Below are positions 58,923-64,000 of a DNA stretch of 64,000 bases, piece after piece (the stretch's first letter is position 1; the number at the start of each line of letters is the position of its first letter). The DNA comes from Chloroflexota bacterium. Lineage in GTDB: Bacteria; Chloroflexota; Dehalococcoidia; Bin125. The position numbers and the translations under genes are program-made. The notes under the pieces are model-generated. The model was not told the origin of the DNA. It was given only the letters and a program-made list of their open reading frames with translations, and searched no databases. The stretch lies in contig JAPPFB010000011.1 of the NCBI GenBank assembly GCA_028875225.1, positions 1-64,000 of the forward strand, written 5' to 3'.

Positions 58923-60428
58923 CTACAAGACGCCGTCCCAGGCGGCGATTTCTTCTCCTCGGAAGTTGTTTTCGGTTCGGGCGGATTCTCCGAGGACGAC
59001 GGTCTGGCGGGTTTTGGGATCCCAGCGGGGCCAGGGGAGGTTGCCGGTCGAGGGGTCTCCGGTTTTGGCGAAGGCGAGCCAGGAGTCCATGGTGAGTTCG
59101 GCCAGGGCGTTGGCGGCCACGCCTTCGCCGGCGAAGGCTGAGGCGACCTGGTGGGTGCCGAAGACGAAGGGGATGTCGAGGGCGTGGCAGGAGCCGAGGG
59201 CGCCGTCGAGCATGGGCGACTTCCAGTCGAAGAGGTAGCACCAGGTCTGGTCGCTGTGTTGCGCCTGGGCGTCGAGCAGTCGCATCGCGGGAACCCGGAA
59301 GAGTTCGTCGCCCGAGGCGGCGGTCTGGATCTCGTAGGCAGTGATTGATTCGCCCCGGGCTTCACGGGCGGCGCGGTAGATGTCGTACAGTCGTCGGCCG
59401 TCACCATGGAGACCGTCCATGACGGCGACCGCGTCTTCCTCATTCGGTGGTTCGGTCGGGACCATGGCGGCGAAGAGTTTGCTCTCCTCGTCGAGGCAGC
59501 CGATCAGCGCCGAGACGCCGGCGGCCTGTCCGGCGCGGACCGCGTCGATCGGCATCTCAGTGAGGAACTCGCCGTCGATGACCGGGCGGAAGGGCATCTC
59601 TGGCTGTTTGCCGGCTTCCATGGCGACGTAAAGCATCTGCTCCTCGAGCTTGGCCTGGGCGGCGACGATGTCCTCCACTGACGCGGCCTGCAGCGCTTCG
59701 GCATCGTCGGGTTTGACGCCGAGGTGGTCGCAGAACATGCGACCGTGTTCGACTGCCTGGACATCTTCGATGCCGTGGTGGCCGGCGCCGGACTGAGGGA
59801 TGGCCTTGTGGAAGAGTCCGGTCGCCTCCGGGGAGCCCATCAGGGAGGCGACGGACATGCCGCCGGCGGACTCGCCGAAGATGGTGATGTTGGCGGGATC
59901 ACCGCCGAACGCGGCGATGTTGTCGCGGACCCAGCGCAATGCGGCGACCTGGTCGCGCATGCCGAAGTTTGACTCCTCGAGGGCTGGCAGGTGGAGGAAA
60001 CCGAGGGCTCCGAGGCGGTAGTTGATCGTGACGACGACGACATCGCCGCGGGAAGCGAGCATGGCGCCGTTGTAGAGGCCCTCGCTGCCGGAACCGATGG
60101 TGAACGCGCCGCCGTGGATCCAGACCATGACCGGGCGGGCGGCATCGTCGGTACCGGGGGTCCAGATATTGAGGAAGAGACAGTCCTCGGACTGTTCTTG
60201 CGGGGCGGCGCCGATCATGGCGTCGAGCGCCTCGTTGGGAATCTGGGGCGCCATCGGGCGGAAGGACTCGCAGTCCAGCACGTCGTCCCAGCCAGGATGA
60301 GGCCGCGCGACGCGGAAGCGCAGGCTGTCGACCGGCGGCGCGGCGTAGGGGATGCCCCGGTAAACGCTGAGGCCGTCCTCGGAGGATCCGTGGACTCGGC
60401 CGGATTCTGTCTGGACGATGGCTGCCAT
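58923..60428 (-). CDS. type-B carboxylesterase, copy 1
   Basis: A 501-residue alpha/beta hydrolase of the carboxylesterase type B family. It has YRGIPYAAPPVDSLRF, EDCLFLNIWTP, the oxyanion segment WIHGGAFTIGSG (103-114), nucleophile Ser187 in GESAGG, and the histidine region LGSCHALDIPFVFGTH. No signal peptide is visible, so it is probably cytosolic. It hydrolyses carboxyl esters; natural substrate unknown. A paralogue of equal length lies at 61451-62956 on the same strand, with a DM13 gene between. GGGAG precedes the ATG. Confidence 0.93.
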   Translation of the reverse strand: MAAIVQTESGRVHGSSEDGLSVYRGIPYAAPPVDSLRFRVARPHPGWDDVLDCESFRPMAPQIPNEALDAMIGAAPQEQSEDCLFLNIWTPGTDDAARPVMVWIHGGAFTIGSGSEGLYNGAMLASRGDVVVVTINYRLGALGFLHLPALEESNFGMRDQVAALRWVRDNIAAFGGDPANITIFGESAGGMSVASLMGSPEATGLFHKAIPQSGAGHHGIEDVQAVEHGRMFCDHLGVKPDDAEALQAASVEDIVAAQAKLEEQMLYVAMEAGKQPEMPFRPVIDGEFLTEMPIDAVRAGQAAGVSALIGCLDEESKLFAAMVPTEPPNEEDAVAVMDGLHGDGRRLYDIYRAAREARGESITAYEIQTAASGDELFRVPAMRLLDAQAQHSDQTWCYLFDWKSPMLDGALGSCHALDIPFVFGTHQVASAFAGEGVAANALAELTMDSWLAFAKTGDPSTGNLPWPRWDPKTRQTVVLGESARTENNFRGEEIAAWDGVL

Positions 60429-60725
60429 GTTGGTGCTCCCAGCTCTGTTGGTTGTTGTTCGGAATGCAGATTAGCCGGGGGTTGGCGGGAAGACGGGGTT
60501 GTTGGACTCGATCTGTCGTGATTTGCGGGAGAACGAGGGCGATCGTGTTTGGTCTTGTTCGACTTTGGACGATTTTGTGCGGATCTGGTCGAATGGTGGA
60601 CGGGATTGGGTTGTGGTTGGACGGGCTTGGTCGGTGATGGAGTGGCTTTCGCGGTTGTGACTGTGGGCCCCCTCCGCCCCTTCGGGGCACCTCCCCCGGA
60701 GGGGGAGGTCTTGGGAAGAGTTGGG
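60429..60725. other. gap of 297 bases upstream of carboxylesterase copy 1
   Basis: A G/T-rich stretch on the + strand ending in a family A palindrome (60666-60711). It holds the carboxylesterase promoter region on the minus strand; no consensus promoter stands out and no gene is seen. Confidence 0.5.
60666..60711. repeat. dispersed palindromic repeat, family A, copy 3
   Basis: Nearly the same 46 bases as at 84-129, located 14 bases past the DM13 gene's stop, as at the other sites close to gene ends. Confidence 0.87.
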
Positions 60726-61367
60726 TTAGTTGGTGGTGAGGGGGGCGGTGCTGAAGACGACCCGGAAGGGTTTGCAGTAGATGATGACGGAGTTGATGTC
60801 GTCGGGGGAGAGATTGGCGGGGAGGAGGTAGTTCTGGTTTCCGACGTTGCCTTTGAGGCGGGCGAGCTCGGTGTAGCCGGCGTCGGAGATGTCGCCTCGG
60901 CCCTGTGGGTCGGGGTGGGGACTGACGAGGACGAAGAGGGCGGGTCCGTTGGTCACGCGGAAGTCCTCGAAGCGGAGGACGTGGGAGCCGTCTTCGAGCT
61001 GGTAGATGGTGGCGGTTCCTTCGCCCTTGTGGAAGGCGTCGCCGTCGACGAATGCGCCGGACTTGAGGACGGCGGCTTCGGACATGGCGTCGGTCATCGA
61101 TTCCTGGACTTCGATTTCGAGCTTGGATGCGGCCGACATCATGACGGTGGCCTCGTCCTCGGTCAGTTCTGCGGGGATGGTGGCGTCGGCGCCGAGGGGG
61201 AAGGCTTCATCGACGACGGTGTCGACGAAGAGGGGGCGGATGAGCCAACCGACTAGGAGCAACAGCGGGATCGCGGCGGCGATCATGCCGGCCAGGGTGA
61301 TGCGTCCGTTCCTGGTGGTCCAGAGCCAGGTGAGGATTCGTCTGAGCAAGTTGATTGGCTGCCTCAT
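60726..61367 (-). CDS. membrane-anchored DM13-domain protein
   Basis: A 213-residue protein: one N-terminal membrane helix (TLAGMIAAAIPLLLLVGWLI-like, near 23-43), a spacer, then a DM13 domain with GAFVDGDAFHKGEGTATIYQ, VLRFEDFRVTNGPALFVLVS, LARLKGNVGNQNYLLP and SVIIYCKPFRVVFSTAPL. The cysteine and the tryptophan-like site (here Y) fit DM13, which is proposed to be an electron-transfer domain; that role is unproven. AAGGAG precedes the ATG. It lies between the two carboxylesterases, all on one strand. Confidence 0.85.
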   Translation of the reverse strand: MRQPINLLRRILTWLWTTRNGRITLAGMIAAAIPLLLLVGWLIRPLFVDTVVDEAFPLGADATIPAELTEDEATVMMSAASKLEIEVQESMTDAMSEAAVLKSGAFVDGDAFHKGEGTATIYQLEDGSHVLRFEDFRVTNGPALFVLVSPHPDPQGRGDISDAGYTELARLKGNVGNQNYLLPANLSPDDINSVIIYCKPFRVVFSTAPLTTN

Positions 61368-61450
61368 CGCGTTCTCCTTCCGCTCGGGTCAATGGTCCTG
61401 GAGCGAATGGGCTTAGGGACCAACCTACGCCTGTTGCAAACCCATTGGGT

Positions 61451-62956
61451 TTAGAAGACGCCATCCCAGACTGCACGTTCTGTCGCGCGCCATGCAGTTT
61501 CGACGCGGAGATTGGGTCCGAGCATCATCTGCGGGCGCGAGTCGGCGTTGTACGGCGGCCAGTCGAGGCCCTCGATGGCGGGATTGCCGGTGCGGGCGAA
61601 AGTGGTCCAGATGTCGAGCATGGCGTCGGCCAGCGCGTCGGCCTCGGGTCCAGTCCCGGCGAAATCGGGCGCATCTCGGTAGGTACCGAAGGAGAAGGGG
61701 ATGTCGAGCGCGTGGCAGGAACCGAGCGCGCCGTCGTTCATGGGCGATTTCCAGTCGAGCATGTAGCTGAATGTCGGCGCTCCTCCGCGGGCCCAGGCGT
61801 CGGCGAAGCGAAGGGAGGGCATGATCTCGAGGAAGTCGCTGGCGACGGCGTCGAAGATGTCGTCGGGCGCGGCGGGTTCGCCGCGGTCGGCTCGGGCGTT
61901 GCGATAGGCGGCGTAGACGCGGTCGGCGCCGCCGGGGATGGCCGCGAGCCGGAGCATGACATCGTCCCGGCTGAGCACTTCCGGGGGCATCATGGCGCGG
62001 ATGAGCTTCATCTCTTCGTCGGGGTTGCCGGAGAGGAAGGGGGTGCCGCGGTCGGCGCTGGCTGCGGCGGCGGTCGCGAGGGGCGGCTCGGTGAGGAGTG
62101 ATCCGTCGATTGTGGGTCCGAAGGGGAGGCGGACGGACCACATTTCGTTCAGGTCCTCGAAGGCTGCGGCCTCGACGGCTGCCTGGGCAGCGATCAGATC
62201 GTCCAGGGGCAGGCTGCGAAGTTGTTCGGCGGATTGTTGGTCGAGGCCGAGCTGGGCGTAGAACTGATCGGTCGTTGGTTGGGTGCCGTCGAAGAGGATG
62301 CCGTGGTCGCCGGCGGTGCTCATGCCGATGGCTCGGTGGAACAGTCCCTGGGCCTCGGGCGAGACGAGCAGGCAGGCGACGGCGGCTCCGCCGGCGGATT
62401 CGCCGAAGATGGTGACGTTGCCGGGGTCGCCGCCGAAGTTGGCGATGTTGTCCTGGACCCATCGCAGGGCGACGATCATGTCGCGCATGCCGAAATTGGC
62501 TTGTCCGAGTGCGGGCTCGTGCAGGAATCCGAGGGCGCCGAGGCGGTAGTTGATGGTGACGACGACGACGTCTCCGCGTCGGGCGAGGTTCGCGCCGGAG
62601 TAGAGCGGCTCGCTGCCGGAGCCGAGGGTGAATGCTCCGCCGTGGATCCAAAGCATGACGGGGCGTGAGGCGGCGTCGAGGGCTGGGGTCCAGAGGTTGA
62701 GGTAGAGGCAGTCCTCGCTCTGGGGTTGCGGAGGCGAGGGGAGGAGTGCGTCGAGGGCGTCCATGCCCGCCTGGGGAGCGATGGGGGCTAATTCGGTGGC
62801 GTCGCGGACGCCGTCCCAGCCGGGATGGGGCTGGGGGGCGCGGAAGCGCAGGTCCTTGATTGGTGGGGCGGCGTAGGGCACGCCTCGGAAGACGGCGAGG
62901 TCGCCTTCGATGGCGCCCTGGATTCGTCCGGTGGTGGTCTGGGCGATGGAGGGCAT
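61451..62956 (-). CDS. type-B carboxylesterase, copy 2
   Basis: A 501-residue paralogue of 58923-60428 with identical spacing: FRGVPYAAPPIKDLRF, EDCLYLNLWTP, WIHGGAFTLGSG, Ser187 in GESAGG, and LGSCHALDIPFSFGTY. The ATG at 62956 with AGGA upstream is the start matching copy 1; the open frame continues upstream but through sequence of the opposite-strand hydrolase. The two likely arose by duplication and differ most in the C-terminal third. Substrate unknown. Confidence 0.92.
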   Translation of the reverse strand: MPSIAQTTTGRIQGAIEGDLAVFRGVPYAAPPIKDLRFRAPQPHPGWDGVRDATELAPIAPQAGMDALDALLPSPPQPQSEDCLYLNLWTPALDAASRPVMLWIHGGAFTLGSGSEPLYSGANLARRGDVVVVTINYRLGALGFLHEPALGQANFGMRDMIVALRWVQDNIANFGGDPGNVTIFGESAGGAAVACLLVSPEAQGLFHRAIGMSTAGDHGILFDGTQPTTDQFYAQLGLDQQSAEQLRSLPLDDLIAAQAAVEAAAFEDLNEMWSVRLPFGPTIDGSLLTEPPLATAAAASADRGTPFLSGNPDEEMKLIRAMMPPEVLSRDDVMLRLAAIPGGADRVYAAYRNARADRGEPAAPDDIFDAVASDFLEIMPSLRFADAWARGGAPTFSYMLDWKSPMNDGALGSCHALDIPFSFGTYRDAPDFAGTGPEADALADAMLDIWTTFARTGNPAIEGLDWPPYNADSRPQMMLGPNLRVETAWRATERAVWDGVF

Positions 62957-63041
62957 CTGGGGTTCCTGTGGCTCTGGGTATTGCGTGGCGCAGGGTAGGG
63001 CTGTTTGGGTAGAGGCGATTGGTAGACGACTGTGGTCTGCC

Positions 63042-63090
63042 GGGAGCCCCCCTCTGCCTTCGGCATCTCCCCCCGCCGCGGGGGGGAGAA
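63042..63090. repeat. dispersed palindromic repeat, family B variant
   Basis: GGGAGCCCCCCTCTGCCTTCGGCATCTCCCC...GGGGGGAG, the reverse-orientation form of the element near 24140-24195. It sits between divergent genes. Confidence 0.8.
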
Positions 63091-63166
63091 CAGGAATGAT
63101 GGGAACGAGGCTGGGGGTCCGATAGTCGGCTAGGGTTGGCTTGAGGTTCGTGGATGGATTTGATTG

Positions 63167-64000
63167 ATGAGTCTGGTCGCGGGTGGGTTGGGGTTTGAGC
63201 GGAAGGCACTCGCGCGGCTTGATGGACATTTGCTGTCGCAGTACGTCGACGCGGGGAGGATTTCGGGGTGTGTGGTCCTGGTGGCTCATCGGGGGGAGGT
63301 GGTTCACCTGTCGGCTCTGGGGATGATGGACCGGGAGCGGCAGGCTCCGATTCAGCGGGATTCGTTGTTTCGGATCTATTCGATGTCGAAGCCGATTACG
63401 TCGGTGGCGATGATGCAGCTGCATGAGCGGGGATTGTTCCAGCTGGGCGATCCGGTGTCGCGGTTCATTCCTGAGTGGCGGGGTTTGCGGGTGTTTGCGG
63501 GTGGTGCGTACCCGGACTATGAGTCGAATGCGCCGGAGCGGGAGATGACGATGCGGGATTTGCTGTCGCATCAGTCGGGGTTGACGTACGGGTTCCAGGG
63601 GGGACCGGTCGAGGAGGGATACTTCGCGCGTGAGGTGTATCGGGCGGGAACGATGCGGGGTCGGGAATTGCGGTCGATGGTGGAGCGGTTGGGTGAGTTG
63701 CCGTTGAAGTTTTCTCCGGGCGAGCGCTGGAACTATGGGCTGTCCACGGATGTGTGCGGGTACCTGGTGGAGGTGATCACGGGACGGAGGTTCGATGAGT
63801 ACCTGCGGACCGAGATCTTCGAGCCGTTGGGGATGGTCGACACGGGCTTCCATGTGCCGACCGAGCAGCACGATCGTCTGGCGGCGAGCTATGAGATGGG
63901 GACGGACGGCGAGCTGCGCCAGAGCGATCTGTTCGGGGCGGATGAGTTCCTGGAGCCGCCGACGTTCCTGTCGGGCGGGGGCGGGTTGGTCTCGACGGCT
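63167..64000 (+). CDS. serine hydrolase of the beta-lactamase/class C family, cut by window end
   Basis: The first 278 residues of an open frame that runs off the window. It has FRIYSMSKPITSVAMMQLHE with the S72-MS-K75 nucleophile motif, MTMRDLLSHQSGLTYGF, and GERWNYGLSTDVCGYLVEVI, where the NYG places the conserved tyrosine. These match beta-lactamase-related esterases and peptidases (class C fold), usually esterases or DD-peptidases in such genomes. No signal peptide is visible at the chosen ATG. It is divergent from carboxylesterase copy 2. The remaining motif (HxG-type) lies beyond the window. Confidence 0.87.
   Translation, partial: MSLVAGGLGFERKALARLDGHLLSQYVDAGRISGCVVLVAHRGEVVHLSALGMMDRERQAPIQRDSLFRIYSMSKPITSVAMMQLHERGLFQLGDPVSRFIPEWRGLRVFAGGAYPDYESNAPEREMTMRDLLSHQSGLTYGFQGGPVEEGYFAREVYRAGTMRGRELRSMVERLGELPLKFSPGERWNYGLSTDVCGYLVEVITGRRFDEYLRTEIFEPLGMVDTGFHVPTEQHDRLAASYEMGTDGELRQSDLFGADEFLEPPTFLSGGGGLVSTA

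Noticed and set aside
61425-63871. Long leaders upstream of carboxylesterase copy 2 and a second overlapping long frame
   Set aside because: They run antisense to the serine hydrolase at 63167 or shadow the esterase; the ATG at 62956 matches the start of the paralogue exactly.

Overview
This 64 kb window is a GC-rich bacterial chromosome segment, densely coded on both strands, with 57 protein genes supported. I see no rRNA, tRNA, CRISPR array or insertion sequence. The gene mix (many SDR, crotonase, acyl-CoA dehydrogenase and CoA-transferase enzymes, an LLM-class oxidoreductase, PPOX-type flavin/F420 proteins, HspR-type heat-shock control, serine esterases) and the many small intergenic palindromes suggest a free-living or host-associated Chloroflexota-like lineage of the Dehalococcoidia/SAR202 type. 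That placement is inference; a high-GC actinobacterial relative cannot be excluded. The first 54 bases are almost pure C and look like a contig-end artefact.

Layout. 0.1-8.3 kb: an M20 peptidase divergent from a large Lhr helicase, then RecQ. 8.4-13.3 kb: the most notable locus, three tandem paralogues of the GrdB/PrdB reductase family. Each is interrupted by one in-frame TGA at the same place, inside the family's redox motif (V-U-P-x-C-T), with a similar hairpin just downstream. I read them as three selenocysteine proteins of about 444 residues, with a VapBC-like toxin-antitoxin pair lodged between copies 2 and 3. 13.5-22 kb: ClpS, a TTC38-like TPR protein, an ADP-ribosylglycohydrolase, a crotonase, a Fic protein, and two SDR pairs. 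Each SDR pair couples one canonical enzyme with one partner that has lost the catalytic lysine. 22-29 kb: a monooxygenase-like protein, a thiamine-diphosphate enzyme, two tandem double-domain PPOX proteins and a run of six VOC (glyoxalase-fold) genes. 29-35 kb: a cell-wall amidase, an acyl-CoA dehydrogenase, and a translationally coupled membrane protein-YqeK-like-RuvB operon. 35-43 kb: a peptide-type ABC importer (binding protein apparently lacking its signal peptide, two permeases, no ATPase) and a heterodimeric ABC exporter. 43.5-50 kb: small unknowns, a cytidylate-kinase-like protein, and a heat-shock block with hsp20 divergent from dnaJ-hspR-clpC. 50-52.8 kb: an orphan phage-type large terminase with a palindromic repeat embedded in its reading frame, followed by a 205-bp tandem duplication. 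52.8-64 kb: crotonase, DinB-like, LLM oxidoreductase, an FG-GAP lipoprotein, a CaiB-type CoA-transferase, two carboxylesterase paralogues around a DM13 protein, and a beta-lactamase-family serine hydrolase cut by the window end.

Working together: many enzymes fit acyl-CoA and xenobiotic-type catabolism (crotonases, SDRs, acyl-CoA dehydrogenase, CoA-transferase, esterases, LLM and PPOX proteins). ClpS, ClpC, DnaJ, HspR and Hsp20 form a proteostasis set. Several families of short palindromes occupy gene ends and gaps throughout. Strand composition changes from C-rich to G-rich on the + strand at about 54-57 kb, independent of gene direction.
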